A DNA stretch of 64,000 nucleotides. Source: Sophora flavescens. Taxonomy: Eukaryota > Streptophyta > Magnoliopsida > Fabales > Fabaceae. This document shows positions 1 through 11,231 of this stretch, in pieces (position 1 is the first letter of the stretch; the number at the start of each line of letters is the position of its first letter). The notes beneath the pieces are model-generated. The model ran no database searches, was not told the DNA's origin, and saw nothing but the letters and a program-made list of their open reading frames with translations. The translations under genes were made by a program, and so were the position numbers. The stretch lies in NCBI GenBank assembly GCA_030762895.1, contig CM061065.1, positions 62,624,200-62,688,199 of the forward strand. The letters run 5' to 3'.

Positions 1-1045
1 GTGGACGACCTTCAACAACATAAGTCAGAAGCTTCAACTTCTCAATAAGAAAATTTTCAGAGATCTTGGTACTTCAGGAATTATCATCCACAAGATCAAA
101 TCATTGGGAATCTTAATGATAAGCTAAGAACCAGATCTACATTTAGAGAACAAGATGATTCTGCCTTAGTCTGAGTTAGAAGCAAAGACAGTAAACGAGG
201 CTCTACTGGACAAGGGTTGGATTCTTGCAATACAGGAAGAACTGAACCAATTTGAGAGAAGTGAAGTGTGGACTCTTGTGCCTTTACCAAAAGACAAATC
301 AGCTATTGGAACCACATGGGTGTACAGAAACAAACTTGATGAAAATGGTAAGGTGGTAAGAAATAAAGCTAGACTTGTAGCACAAGGTTATTCTCAATAA
401 GAAGGTATAGACTACACTGAAACTTTTGCACCAGTTGCTAGATTAGAGGCTATTCACATCTTATTATCATTTGTTGCACATCATAATATAATGTTATATC
501 AAATGGATGTAAAAAGTGCCTTTCTAAATGGTGCTATTAGTGAGGAAGTATATGTTATGCAACCTCCGGGTTTTGAAAGTGAAACCCAACCTGAACATGT
601 ATATAAGCTAAAGAAAGCTTTATACGGCCTCAAACAAGCTCCTAGAGCTTGGTATGAAAGGTTAAGTTCATTCTTAATGGAAAATGGATTCAGTAGAGGA
701 AAGGTGATACAACCTTATTTAGAAAATCCAATAAATCGAGTTTTATTGTTGTTCAAATATATATTGATGACATAAGTTTTGATGCTACTAATGAATCTCT
801 CAGTAAAGAATTCTCTAAGCTTATGCAAAAAGAGTTTGAAATGAGCATGATGGGAGAACTCAAGTTCTTTCTTGGATTTCAAGTTAAGCAAATAGTGGAC
901 GAGGTGTACATCCATCAAACTAAGTATACAAAGGAATTGTTAAAGAAATTCGAGATGGATGATTGCAAGCCTATGAACACCCCTATGCATCCCACGTCCA
1001 TACTGAACAAGGATGATAAAGATAAAACGGTAGACCAAAACAAAC
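1..1045 (+). pseudogene. Ty1/copia reverse transcriptase fragment, broken
   Basis: This is part of a copia polyprotein: the end of the integrase/RT linker and most of the reverse transcriptase, which copies element RNA into cDNA. Visible motifs are TTWVYRNKLDENG (near 310), ARLVAQGYS, YQMDVKSAFLNG (about 494-530) and LYGLKQAPRAWYE (about 620-656). The active site reads QIYIDD near 750, where this family normally has YVDD. An in-frame TAA interrupts it near 398, and a frameshift lies between 700 and 750. The sequence stays recognisable to about 1040 (KTVDQNK), just before the point where the related element E reads into its RNase H. There it joins copia sequence of the opposite strand. The start lies outside the window. 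Confidence 0.9.
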
Positions 1046-2381
1046 TAACCTTTGCGTTAAGTAGGGGGAAGAGGGGGTTTACCACCGATAGTACCAATGC
1101 CTATAACCTTCCCTTTCTGATTGTCTCCAAAGGCAACATGTCATCATTTCTTAAGTTGGAGGTCTAGGAACATAGACCTTTCTCCTGTCATGTGTCGCGA
1201 GCAACCACTGTCCGGGTACCAGCAGTTGTGTTTTCTTTGTCCTATTAAGGACATCTGCAACAGAAATTATTTGGTCTTTAGGTACCCATAATTTTTTGGG
1301 TCTTTTTCTGTTAATTCTAGGAGTCTGTGAAGACTTCCTTCTCTTCTTATGGATACACTTAGACATAACATGTCTAGTTTTCCACAGAAGTTACAGACAT
1401 GTATAGATTTAATTATTGTTGACTTAACAGTCACTTTAGAAGTTTTAGTTGATACTTTATGATGTGTCTGATGGACATATCCAATACCTTATTTGTTAAG
1501 GGAATGTCTCTGACAACCAAGCAGCTTAGTCAGATTGTCTCTACCATTAACAAATTTGGCAAGATCAGAAGTGAGCTCTTCCACTTTCTGTTGAATTTTT
1601 TCAACTTCTTCAGATTTTAATGTTTCACTAGAGATCTTAGCTTCATTAGACTTTTCAGTCTTCAGCTCACTGTTCTCTTTAGCCAGCTTCTCTCACTCTT
1701 GAGATTTCTGCTTATGCTCACTAAGGAGCTTTACATACTCTCTCTTGAGGGATTTAAAGGCCTTAGATAAGCAGTTAGATTACTCCAGCAACTCCTCATA
1801 GGCATCAAGTAATTCCTTATAGTCAGGATGTACCTTATCATCTAAATCTGAGTCAGTGTTGGCCGTCAGACAGAGATTAGCTTCTTCCTCTGTCTCTTCA
1901 TCATCAGAAGATATTGACTCAAGATCCTCCCAAGTAGCCATCATCCATTTCTTCTTCTTTTTGAAGAACTTCTTAAAAGGGGCTTTCTTGAGTTGAGGAC
2001 ATTCGGCTTTGATGTGACCGGGCTTCTTGCACTCATAGCAGACAATTGAACTATTGTCTGTTGAAGTGGATTCTTTGAAGTTCTTATCCTTGTTGAACCT
2101 TCTGAATGACTTATCCTTTCTGAACTTCTTTTTCTGTAAGAGAAGTTTTATTTTCCTGATTAGGAGAGATAATTCTTCATCACTTTCAGAATCCTCAGGT
2201 TCAGACAGGTCATCATCACTGGATGACTCGTCTTCCTTCAGAGCCTTAGAAGCCTTTGTCGATCTTTGATCAGCCTTCAGAGCAATTGACTTGCCCTTCT
2301 TTGTTGCAATTTCATCTCCAAGTTCTTGCTCATGAATAGTGAGTGTACCAAGAAGTTCATCCATAGTCAAGCTAGTGAGAT
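1046..2381 (-). pseudogene. Copia A gag 3' part and protease start, broken
   Basis: On the minus strand this is the C-terminal gag and the beginning of the aspartic protease of a SIRE-type copia element. The ORF at 2370-1780 carries a Lys/Ser/Asp-rich linker and a CCHC zinc knuckle, CYECKKPGHIKAEC, which binds RNA. At 1366-1151 a gag-frame ORF reads KKLWVPK then VPGQWLLATHDRRK and stops at PRPPT. The protease motif DSGCSRHMTG lies over it in the +1 frame. Stops and frameshifts fill 1560-1780, and a second, damaged zinc knuckle lies near 1380-1410. The reading ends abruptly near 1046-1056 at a join with plus-strand RT sequence. The N-terminal gag resumes at 5099, beyond an inserted LTR. Confidence 0.9.
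2377..2381. repeat. Target-site duplication GAGAT, left copy
   Basis: GAGAT occurs immediately before the TGTAAC end of the inserted LTR and again at 5099-5103 after its GTTACA end. A 5-bp duplication is typical of LTR-retrotransposon integrase. Removing the insert plus one copy rejoins the gag reading (AKDL followed by TSLTMDELL). Confidence 0.93.
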
Positions 2382-5098
2382 TGTAACATTCTAATTTTTT
2401 TATATATAATCTTTTTATAAAATATTAAACTATTATATGGTTTAGTGTAGAATTTGATAGTATAAAAATTTATTGAAATTACTTAGTAGTTACAAAAGAA
2501 TAGTAATTAAAAATAAATAATAATAATAATAATAAACAAAATCTATACTAATGTGAGAAACAATTTACATCAGGATAGGAACTTTTCTTTTAGAATTGGA
2601 GAAGCTAGAAATCACAAGCATCTAAGGATTTTCTTTAGAAAATAATTATAATAATATTATCAATAATAATAATTAAAAAAAAAGGGTCAGGAGGTGCCAC
2701 TATATAGCATCTCACGTTAGAGTGCTAAGGAGCTTAGGAATTCAATTTGAATTCTTAAGGCCTGGGCCACTCATTATAAAGTGTTAAAAAAAAAAGAGAG
2801 GATAAAACTTACCCTATCCATAATAACCAAGGTTTACAAAACTGGATCGACCATCGAATCGATGAATATAGCGGTTCGAGGTTCAATGATTCAATCGAGG
2901 TTGAATCATGACCTGTTATAATTAAATAATATTATTTTAATTTCTAATATAATATTTATAACAATATTAAAAAAACAACAACATAACAACTAAAATTATT
3001 AAGCATAATTTTTTTTATTTTGAAATTAAACTAAATAAATATAAAGATATATGTTAAAATCATCTTCATAGGAAAAACCAACCCAAAATCTATAACCAAC
3101 CCACATATGTTAGACAACAAAAGAATTGGGTTTTGGCTAGGATGACCCAAATCCTTTTATACTATTTTTTTTAGAAAACTGGTTCAGGCCGGTTCACTAC
3201 CGGTTATGACCGGTTTTGAATCGGTTCTCCGGTTTTTCATCGATTCAATACAGAAACGATTTTTCTTATAAACCAAACCGACCAAGATCATGGTTCCCGA
3301 TTAACCTGATCGGACGGATCGATCCGATCCCATTTTGAAAACCTTGGTATTAATAACCATCGCAGCCTTATAATAGGAAATAGATAGGCACAGTTGCGCC
3401 GCACAAAAAAAACATTAGCGAGAAAGAAAAATTAATAGAAGTCAGGGGCGCTATTTGTTGCAGTGTGAAGCTTTGAGTCAACAGTCAAGAACGCCAGTGA
3501 GAAGATAACGAAGAATATTTGGTGAAATACTAACACTTATTTTAGATTATTTTTTGAGCTTTGGAGTTTTACAAGAAGCGAATAAAAATAATTTTTGTTT
3601 ACTCTTTTATGATATACTTAATTTAAGAGTTTTACAGGTAAATTTATCTATTCTGAAATACTAAAATATTTTAAAGCTTTTGATTTTTGATTTAATATTC
3701 TTAAAATATTTTGGAGGGTTTATATGAGTTCTTAAAATATTTTGATGTGGTTTGATAAATTTATTTAATAGATATAATTTTTGGATTTATACTGAAATAG
3801 CTCTATAACATATATATTTCTTTATTGTTGATGGCAAATAATTGCTAAGCCAATCTCATTGGATTAAACTAAGAGTTTTTTTTTTTAATCTATGATGCGA
3901 AGTTCTCCTGCTGGACAAGGCTAGTTCATTTTTTTGAAAGGGAATTAAAGTTCTTCACGTTTTCTTTTGATCAGGTTCCTGCGATGTACATTCACATGAT
4001 TTCATTAAATTGGATTATAAATCATTTTTATTCAATTATAGTACGTGCCAGTTTCCAACCTTAATTATTTTTAAGAATATGTTTGATTAGTATGAATTGA
4101 GATTGCTGTAACATCTTTTTATGATGTTATAGTGTTAGATTGGCATGATATTATGCCATCGTTATTGACAGATAAAGTTTGAAAACTTTGATAATAATCT
4201 GGGATGACATATTGTATTATGCATGAGTTGTTCATCATCTTCTGGAAAGGAATGACGATATACATTCTATTCCGGGAATAGGATGAGAGATATCACCATC
4301 TGGATGAGATATCAAATTACTAAAATATATTCACATCTGGGATGGAATATCAGATACCTCCATCTGGGATGAGAAAGGCAATGGGACGCCATTGCATGTA
4401 TATGAGCTCATAGACCTTAGTGGATATATGATTCACACTGGTTCTGGGAACCAAAGAGTCAAGTCAAGTGATTCTGGGAATCACCGAGTCATGTTCATGG
4501 AGTTGCATTTCATAGCATTGCATAGAGAGTTTGCACGGTGAATGTGATTAATGAGATGTGACCGTAGTTGAGTTTATGAGTTTGTGGTTTAAATGTTTGA
4601 TATTGATTTATTTTATATGTTATTATTTTGGAGGTTTATTATATTTATTATTTTGAAAATTAGCGGGTATCATGAATGATTTTCCGGTTACTGTGCCGAC
4701 TGAGAAAATGCTATTTGCAAAAACCTTTTTAGAACTTGTTTTTATTCACTGGGATTATATCTCATTAAAAGTGTTGTTTTCAGAGTACGAGGACGACGTC
4801 ACTGAGACTGAAGAGGCTTGAAGACTTAGTGAATTTTCTTAGTTAATTCCTAGCTTGGTTTGTATTTCGTTGAATAAGGAGCCATTGTGGCTATACATGT
4901 TTATTTATTTATCGATGAGTTTATTAGTAGACGCCCGATTTTGAGGCAAATGAATTTATTTTTGCAAGGATTCATTAACATTGCTTTATATTATTTTTGA
5001 GGTATTTATTTTAGACTTTTTAATTTTGTAAATTTTTTATTTTGGCTATATTTTTATTATGTTTTATTTTGGGTTATAATGTAACGAAGGGCGTTACA
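2382..5098. mobile_element. Solo LTR, probably Ty3/gypsy, 2717 bp, inserted in copia A gag
   Basis: The element begins TGTAAC and ends GTTACA, the terminal inverted repeat common in plant chromovirus LTRs, and is flanked by GAGAT on both sides. No gag, protease, RT or integrase motif is visible and no second LTR is present, so a solo LTR left by LTR-LTR recombination is the simplest reading; a large non-autonomous derivative is the alternative. The last 900 bp resemble the 3' half of other gypsy LTRs here (tgcattgcatag, then gaggacgacg). Degenerate short direct repeats built on 'ctgggat' and 'ttctgggaa' lie at 4300-4500. The end sequence suggests plus orientation, with modest confidence. A smaller element is nested at 2826-3348. 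Confidence 0.85.
2826..3348. mobile_element. Small terminal-inverted-repeat (MITE-like) element, 523 bp
   Basis: The left end reads ACCAAGGTTTACAAAACTGG and the reverse complement of the right end reads ACCAAGGTTTTCAAAATGGG, so the termini form inverted repeats with few mismatches, continuing into GATCG on both sides. The interior is rich in 'accggtt' and 'atcgattcaa' motifs and holds no coding sequence. A clear target duplication is not resolved (flanks ccataata and attaataac), so the superfamily is uncertain; hAT- or Mutator-like derivatives are possible. It lies inside the solo LTR, so it is a second-level insertion. Confidence 0.7.
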
Positions 5099-5660
5099 GA
5101 GATCCTTGGCACCAGAGATAGAAGTAACCAAAGGTCTCCACTGCTTAGGTAGACTTCTTAGTATCTTTCCAACCTTCTCAGCATTAGTATAAATTTTGCC
5201 AAGAGACTTTAGGCCATTGATGATAGTTTGGAATCTTCCTATCATTTGAGCAACAGATTCTCCTTCTTCCTTGAGAAACAGTTCATACTTTATGACAAGT
5301 AAGGCAATCTTTGATTCTTTAACTTTGGCTGTTCCTTCATATGTGACAGCTAAAGTGTCCCATATTTCTTTAGCAGAATCACAGGCACAAACTTTTTCAA
5401 ACTATTCAGGACTAAGAGCACAAATGATGTTGTATCTGGCTTTGTGATTCAGCTCCCATTTTGTCTTTTCTGTAGGGGTCCACCGAGCTTTTGCCTTGTC
5501 AGTGTTGTCATCATTTTTAGGAATGAATGAACCATCAGCGATGACATCCCAGAGATACTCCTTCAGTCTGGTAACTCCCACTTGAACTAGCTAGCTCCAA
5601 CAGTCATGTATATTCTTCAAGACCTTTACCTCTACACTATTAGATGCTCAACCCAGAGGC
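5099..5660 (-). pseudogene. Copia A gag N-terminal part, broken
   Basis: Minus-strand gag (UBN2-type retrotransposon gag) lies directly downstream of the primer site. Visible stretches include GSFIPKNDD, ARWTPTEKTKWELNHKARY, a KEIWDTLAVTYEGT segment and KVGKILRSLPKQWRPL. The last is a conserved copia gag motif and matches element E at about 41060-41100. In-frame stops are present near 5400 and 5590. The reading stops at 5099 because of the LTR insertion and resumes at 2381. Gag forms the cytoplasmic virus-like particle that packages element RNA. Confidence 0.88.
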
Positions 5661-5677
5661 TGAGCCCTGATACCAAC
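5661..5677 (-). promoter_or_regulatory. Copia A primer-binding site
   Basis: The minus strand reads GTTGGTATCAGGGCTCA directly after the LTR end. The usual copia site, complementary to the 3' end of initiator methionine tRNA, is TGGTATCAGAGC; here one A has become G. It fixes the inner edge of the 5' LTR at 5678 and the element's orientation. Confidence 0.88.
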
Positions 5678-7043
5678 TGAAATAGACAACTATAAACACG
5701 AGAATGTGGGTTGAATTGTGTTTATAAGAAATTAAAACAAAGTTAAAAACTTTTTGCACACAGAAGCTAGGTTCAGACAAGTGTGAAAGCACTGCACAGA
5801 CAGGTGACCTGTCTGGTGTGTTACTAACAGAAAAACACACAAGCATACAATTTAAAAACAAGATTGATACTCACATTTTAACCCATTTAGTTAGAAAGCA
5901 GATAATATAATCAAAGCAACTAAAGAGTTTAAGGGAAGAGAGATTAACACAGCTATTTATCCTGGTTCACTCTTTAACACAAAGAGTTACGTCCAGTCCT
6001 TGGCAGCACCAATTTTTATCCACTATAACTGATCATGTTACAGAATCCAAGTATTGTTTGCACACCTAGCCTCTTCAGACTCCAAAACAAGTATTCTTTG
6101 CTCACCTAGCCTCTTCAGGCCCACTCAGGTTTGTTTGAGAAGTTTGTTTGTAATAAATACAATCAGATAGACAGTTCTTTCACTAACACTCAGAGAGTGG
6201 ATTAAATGTAAGCTTAGGAAAGACGCGTAATAACTTCAAATGATTGAAGAATACAGATTGAAATAATGAAGAAATAAATGCGTAGAGTAATGACTCTTTT
6301 AATGTTGTGTTATTTGTCTTCATCTTCAATGAGTTCTGTATTTATAGCCTTCAAGCATTTAAGATCCGTTAGAGATATTTCTTCAAATGTTGGCTTCAAG
6401 CAGAGCTCCATTAAATGTAATAGAGTTGTTCTGGACAGCCATTAATGCAATAGGAACGTTGGTTGTACTCTAACATGGAGGATCATGGTTTTATCCATCA
6501 TGCAGTAGCCAAATCAGAGTTGCGCAGAATGCTTTTGTACTTTGCAGAGCACATTTCCCTTTTCGTGTAATAACCAAGAGTACTAGGGAATAAAGCATGT
6601 TGGAAACATTCTTTAACTGGACTTCATCTCTGATTTAGTATGTTGCTAATGAGAATGACCTTCTTACTTTCTTGATATACGTGAGAAGAGGAAAAAGAGA
6701 GCTTCAGAGTCTTCTATACGAAAGGACAGCTTACAAAAGCTCTTTGTACTTGAGTTCCCCATTGAAGAACCTTAGACGAGTATGAGAACTTATCAGAAGA
6801 CAAGTTGAAACTTAAATGCAGAAATTTAATAACCTAGTCAGCAGACAGGTTGACTTTTGCTTCTTCAGACAGGTGGTCGTCTATGTGGGCAGACAGTTGA
6901 GAAAGTGACTTCTTACTGTTTTGATCTGCACACTAGATAGGCAGGTTAGCAATCAATATAAAGGTTAATTAAGTCATTACCAAATGTTTAATTTTCATCA
7001 AAAACTTAGGGAAATGTGCATCAGACATTTTAGAGGCTTAACA
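5678..7043 (-). mobile_element. Copia A 5' LTR, 1366 bp
   Basis: Read on the minus strand the LTR starts TGTTAAGCCTC at 7043 and ends CTATTTCA at 5678, next to the primer site. It shares landmarks with the element E LTR in the same relative order: an early TTTTGATGAA segment, a late stretch with 'ggactggacgta', 'aatacttg' and 'gcctnnagaggctaggtg', and an end with ACACAATTCAA. Copies of 'cagacaggt' are scattered through it, including a near-palindrome at about 5790-5815. The outer edge abuts chromovirus LTR sequence, so A appears to have inserted into the 5' LTR of G. The other end of A and its target duplication are outside the window. Confidence 0.85.
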
Positions 7044-7850
7044 CCATGCAGTAGAGGAGCACGACCGTGCATAAAAGGAAGCATGACTGTGCTCCACTTA
7101 AGTGGCAGCACGACAGTGCTCTCCCTACAGTACAAAATCTGAATTAAAGGTTTTAAGGGAGGTGTTTCACCCCAATGTCCCAATGTTATGATAATTTAAG
7201 ACACCAACGAATGATGAAATTTAGATAACTTAATTAAAGATTAATTAAGATAATTGATGATGATGAGTTGGTTAAGCAGGTGCCAAATGGGTTATCGCAC
7301 ATTGATGGGCTTTGGTGTTGTTTGGCTAAAGTGGCCTCGATGCTTTTTGGTCGAGGTGTTGATAAGTTGTATCTTGGTGCTTTTTGGCCAAGGGGGCCTT
7401 GACTCTTAGGAGTCTAAGGTGTTGATGTTGATGGTGATAATCTTGGGTGCTTATTGGCCCAAGTGGAGGTGGCGGTTCCCCAATTGTTTGTTGTTGTGAC
7501 CATGCATACACACATTGGAGTTGTTAGAGGGGGGAAGATCAACAGAGGGGAGGTCGTCCTAGAGTACGACGATCTGGCCGTCAGCGGGTGGTTCACCGAA
7601 GGTTTGGTGGATCGTGGCCCCACGTGGTGGCGCATCCTAGAGTACGGTGCGTCGGCTATCCAAGGGGTTCACCCATGGTTTGGTAAACTGCCAGCGTTGG
7701 TGCTTCTATGGCCAATGTGGATATGTAACTCCGAAGTTACCTTCCTGAGATACTTTGGATCCACATGCATAATGGAGTCGCGGAGTAGTGTTGCACTGCA
7801 TAGCATATGTTCGATGTTTAACATGTTTTTGCGGATATATATATATATTA
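7044..7850 (+). mobile_element. Chromovirus G 5' LTR, left surviving piece
   Basis: This matches the 3' LTR of G from about 35885 onward: cataaaaggaagca, the palindromic 'gagcacgaccgtgctc' motifs, 'ccccaatgtcccaatgttatgataatttaag', then 'gttggatgtttaacatg' and a TA run. It ends in the TA run where element B is inserted; the rest of the LTR resumes at 26093. The first 1.2 kb or so of the LTR is not present to the left, where copia A begins. Confidence 0.88.
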
Positions 7851-9342
7851 TGGATATATGCCTTGACAGGTATTCTTATTTTGATGATGAGCAAAAGGGA
7901 AATTTCAAATTCAAGGACCAACACGCAAACTCAAGTCTAAAGGACCAAATTGCAAAAAGCGTGAAAAGGACCAAACAAGCAAATACGGGGTTAAGGGAAT
8001 TTTCCTTTACTGTATTGATTGTTTTAGTAAAAGCTTGTAAATGGTAACTAAAGCTCTCCAGTTAAAATTGGTCACACACACATAAAATGAGCTAACAAAA
8101 TAAAACTGAAAGAGGCTTTCAAACTTGATTGAGAAATTAACTTCAGCCTTTAAGTTTTACTATTTTAATTTATCAAGCTCTATTAAAAAGGCCTTAATGA
8201 GTGATTTATTATAGAGCCATTATGTTTTTCAAAACCTAAACCAGGGAGGCAATAATTGATTACTATAATCGATTATGCTATGCTTAAATAGGCTTCAATG
8301 CGCTTAATTGAGCATTAATTACTTCTGCCGTTGAGTTTGAATTTGAAAAACAAATAATCGATTATGAGATAATAGAAATCGATTATACATTTTTGAGAGA
8401 CAAACAGTGAATAGATAATCGATTATCACTATCAGACAAACAAATGGACCTTACACAGAACTAGTAATCGATTATGTAATCGATTATGACCTATTTGTTC
8501 CAAGGCGAATTTTTAAAATGAGTTAAAATAATAGATTATATCTTTTAAATAATAGATTACTGCGCGAAGAAAATAAGTTTCAACATGGACTTGGCCTAAT
8601 TTCTCCAAAAACTATATAAGGAGAACTTAGGCAAGTTTGAAAAAGAGAGAACTCCGCTACTCTTACACTTGTGAACATTTTCTTATCTCTATTCTCTCTA
8701 AATCACTCTCACTCATACACTTTGATCAAAACATAACCTTGAGAGAGCTTTACTTAATATAGGTTCCTTTGTAACTTGTGCTTCAATTTGTTTTATCTGC
8801 ACTATTAAGAGTGCGTACTGTTGGTAAGAGTCGGATTGACTCAAACCTCTTTTTTTACCATTCTTACAAGAGAGGGTATATCTCTTGTAAGGGATTAGTG
8901 GGTGTGATTCCACTGTAAAGGTTCTAGCTGCGCCTATTTAAAAGCTAGGGATTTGAGACTCTGTCACTGAAGGATTGTATGTCTCTGGTCTGTGAGGAGT
9001 TCTCGTTATTGTAAAGGTTCTAGCTGCTCCTGTTTAAAAGCTATGGATTGAGTGAAAACCCTTGGTGGTATTGCCTTGGGGACTAGACGTAAGTCACGTG
9101 GGTAGTATGTATATATCGGTGTGTTCATCTTCTTATCCCTCATCTTTTTACATTTCCACTATTTTAATTATCGCATTTTAATTTCAAACATTTTATTTTT
9201 ATAAAGCACTTTAATTCAAAAACAACTATTTATCCGCTGCAAATTCTGTTTAAAGTTTAAAAGGGTTTTGAGTTATCGAAAAAGTTTTCATTTTTATTTA
9301 AAACCCAATTCACCCCCCCTCCCACCCCCCCGGTTCCCAACA
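7851..9342 (+). mobile_element. SIRE-like element B 5' LTR, 1492 bp
   Basis: It starts TGGATATATGCCTTGA and ends at CCCAACA, followed at once by a primer-binding site. It is a near copy of the 3' LTR at 24571-26092, including 'gatgatgagcaaaagggaa', 'ggaccaaattgcaaaaagc', a TATAA-like 'aactatataaggagaac' near 8610 that may be the promoter, and a terminal C-rich tract after 'acccaattca'. At least six AATCGATT-type palindromes lie at 8255-8500. The insertion point is a TA repeat in the G LTR, so a target duplication cannot be read. The long translation at 7454-8047 crosses this LTR boundary and is not a gene. Confidence 0.9.
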
Positions 9343-9344
9343 AG

Positions 9345-9356
9345 TGGTATCAGAGC
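9345..9356 (+). promoter_or_regulatory. Element B primer-binding site, first copy
   Basis: TGGTATCAGAGC, complementary to the 3' end of initiator methionine tRNA and the standard copia minus-strand primer site, lies 2 bp after the LTR end. A second identical site lies near 10166-10177 because of the tandem duplication. Confidence 0.93.
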
Positions 9357-9435
9357 TTCGGCTCTGGTTAGTAGCTTAACAGCTTAGAGTTAAGATCCTA
9401 CTCTTGGCAATCGCTTTAAAAATTTGTTTTTTAAA

Positions 9436-9912
9436 ATGTACGGTTTTGAAATTGACAAATCGCCATTCTTTGATGGTGAGAATTACATTTATTGGAAAAT
9501 AAAAATTCAAATTTTTATGCAGTCAATTGATGTCGACTTATGGGATATTGGAGTTCATGGACCCATTCTCAAACCCAAAGAACATCAGACTGAGCTTGAT
9601 AAAAATTGTTTTTGCTTGAATCTCAAAGCTATGCAAATTCTTCGGAATTGTTTGTGCGATGATGCTTATGAGAAAATTAAAAATTGTGATTGTCCCAAGG
9701 ACATTTTAAATGTTCTTGATTATAATTACCTTGTCACTAACAATTTTGAGAGTGAAAGTAATTTCAGGAAGGACAAAATTCATTGGAGGAAAGAAATCCC
9801 CAAGAACATGTCAAGAAGAAGGACCATGAAAGCGAACAACTATTGGTCAAGAAAATTGAAACTACTCTCCAAGCAACTCAAAGAAACTTGGTGGTATTGC
9901 CTTGGGGACTAG
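9436..9912 (+). pseudogene. Element B gag N-terminus, duplicated first copy
   Basis: The reading starts MYGFEIDKSPFFDGENYIYW; this 'PxFxGxNYxYWK' opening is typical of copia gag (UBN2 type). It runs through NCDCPKDILNVLDYNYLV and then leaves gag at 9887, where duplicated LTR sequence begins, giving a meaningless tail (WWYCLGD). The ATG at 9436 is preferred to an upstream TTG because it opens the conserved motif. This copy cannot give a full gag. Confidence 0.85.
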
Positions 9913-10257
9913 ACATAAGTCACGTGGGTAGTATGTATATATCGGTGTGTTCATCTTCTTATCCCTCATCTTTTTACATTTCCACTATTTTAATTATCGC
10001 ATTTTAATTTCAAACATTTTATTTTTATAAAGCACTTTAATTCAAAAACAACTATTTATCCGCTGCAAATTTTGTTTAAAGTTTAAAAGGGTTTTGAGTT
10101 ATCGAAAAAGTTTTCATTTTTATTTAAAACCCAATTCAACCCCCCACCCCCCCGGTTGCCAACAAGTGGTATCAGAGCTTCGGCTCTGGTTAGTAGCTTA
10201 ACAGCTTAGAGTTAAGATCCTACTCTTGGCAATCGCTTTAAAAATTTGTTTTTTAAA

Positions 10258-11231
10258 ATGTACGGTTTTGAAATTGACAAATCGCCATTCTTTGATGGTG
10301 AGAATTACATTTATTGGAAAATAAAAATTCAAATTTTTATGCAGTCAATTGATGTCGACTTATGGGATATTGGAGTTCATGGACTCATTCTCAAACCCAA
10401 AGAACATCAGACTGAGCTTGATAAAAATTGTTTTTGCTTGAATCTCAAAGCTATGCAAATTCTTCGGAATTGTTTGTGCGATGATGCTTATGAGAAAATT
10501 AAAAATTGTGATTGTCCCAAGGACATTTTAAATGTTCTTGATTATAATTACCTTGTCACTAACAATTTTGAGAGTGAAAGTAATTTCAGGAAGGACAAAA
10601 TTCATTGGAGGAAAGAAATCCCCAAGAACATGTCAAGAAGAAGGACCATGAAAGCGAACAACTATTGGTCAAGAAAATTGAAATTACTCTCCAAGCAACT
10701 CAAAGAAACTTGGAGGTAAACGATTCTAAACTCAAATCATTAAATGATGAATGGTTATGTGCATACAATGACTTGTATGATGATTTGATGAGTTTAGAAA
10801 ATCATAACTTAAATTCCTTGAAAAGTATTTCATTGGTTGAAAGAGATTTGGAAATTTTGAAGAATGAATATGCTTTTCTCAGTAAATAAAATTTTGTGAA
10901 ACTCGAATTCTCTTCATGTTTTGAAAATTGCAAAATCCTTGATAATCATGTTGAAGATTTATTCCATGAAATTGCTACAACAAGAAGTTTCACATGCATA
11001 CATCCCTCATATGAAATAGAAGATGAAATTCATGCCAACTATGATTCATCTATTGTTAAACATGACATACATAAAAGTCAAAATTATTTTATAGTTGGAA
11101 ATGAAAATTGTCACATGAAAAATAAAAAGCATATAGCATGTAATTATTGTGGAAAGTTAGAACATGTTTCTCATATGTGCAATTATAGGAAAAACAAATT
11201 TATGAGAAATAAATATGCTTGGGGTGCCTAA
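10258..11231 (+). pseudogene. Element B gag, second copy, frameshifted
   Basis: The opening repeats copy 1, then a frameshift near 10600 moves the reading to another frame (KKDHESEQLLVKKIE), which continues as a coiled-coil-like Leu/Glu/Asn-rich segment to a TAA at about 10887. After that stop the same frame reads on to a CCHC zinc knuckle, CNYCGKLEHVSHMC (about 11140-11181). Shortly after, 'PNMKWVPK' appears near 11270, the place where protease normally follows in this family. No DSGCSRHM-type protease, integrase or RT follows, so B keeps a decayed gag but has lost its enzymes. Confidence 0.85.

Larger units (their letters stand above)
9061..10713 (+). repeat. Tandem duplication of LTR tail, primer site and gag start in element B
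   Basis: Two near-identical copies lie head to tail: 9061-9886 (826 bp) and 9887-10708 (822 bp), closed by a third CTTGG at 10709-10713. Each contains the last 280 bp or so of the LTR, TGGTATCAGAGC and the first 455 bp of gag. The join is the shared word CTTGG, found in the LTR ('cccttggtgg') and in gag ('aaacttggag'). The copies differ by a 4-bp change in the C tract and a few substitutions (for example gag Pro to Leu in GVHGPIL/GVHGLIL). This looks like a microhomology-mediated duplication. Confidence 0.93.

Noticed and set aside
2382..5098. Full-length retrotransposon in copia A gag
   Set aside because: No internal domains, no paired LTRs and no primer site; a solo LTR fits better.
7454..8047. 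197-codon plus-strand ORF
   Set aside because: It crosses the border between the G LTR and the B LTR, so it is a chance open frame over two elements.
9345..9356. tRNA-like sequence TGGTATCAGAGC
   Set aside because: It is a retrotransposon primer-binding site, complementary only to a tRNA end; there is no cloverleaf.
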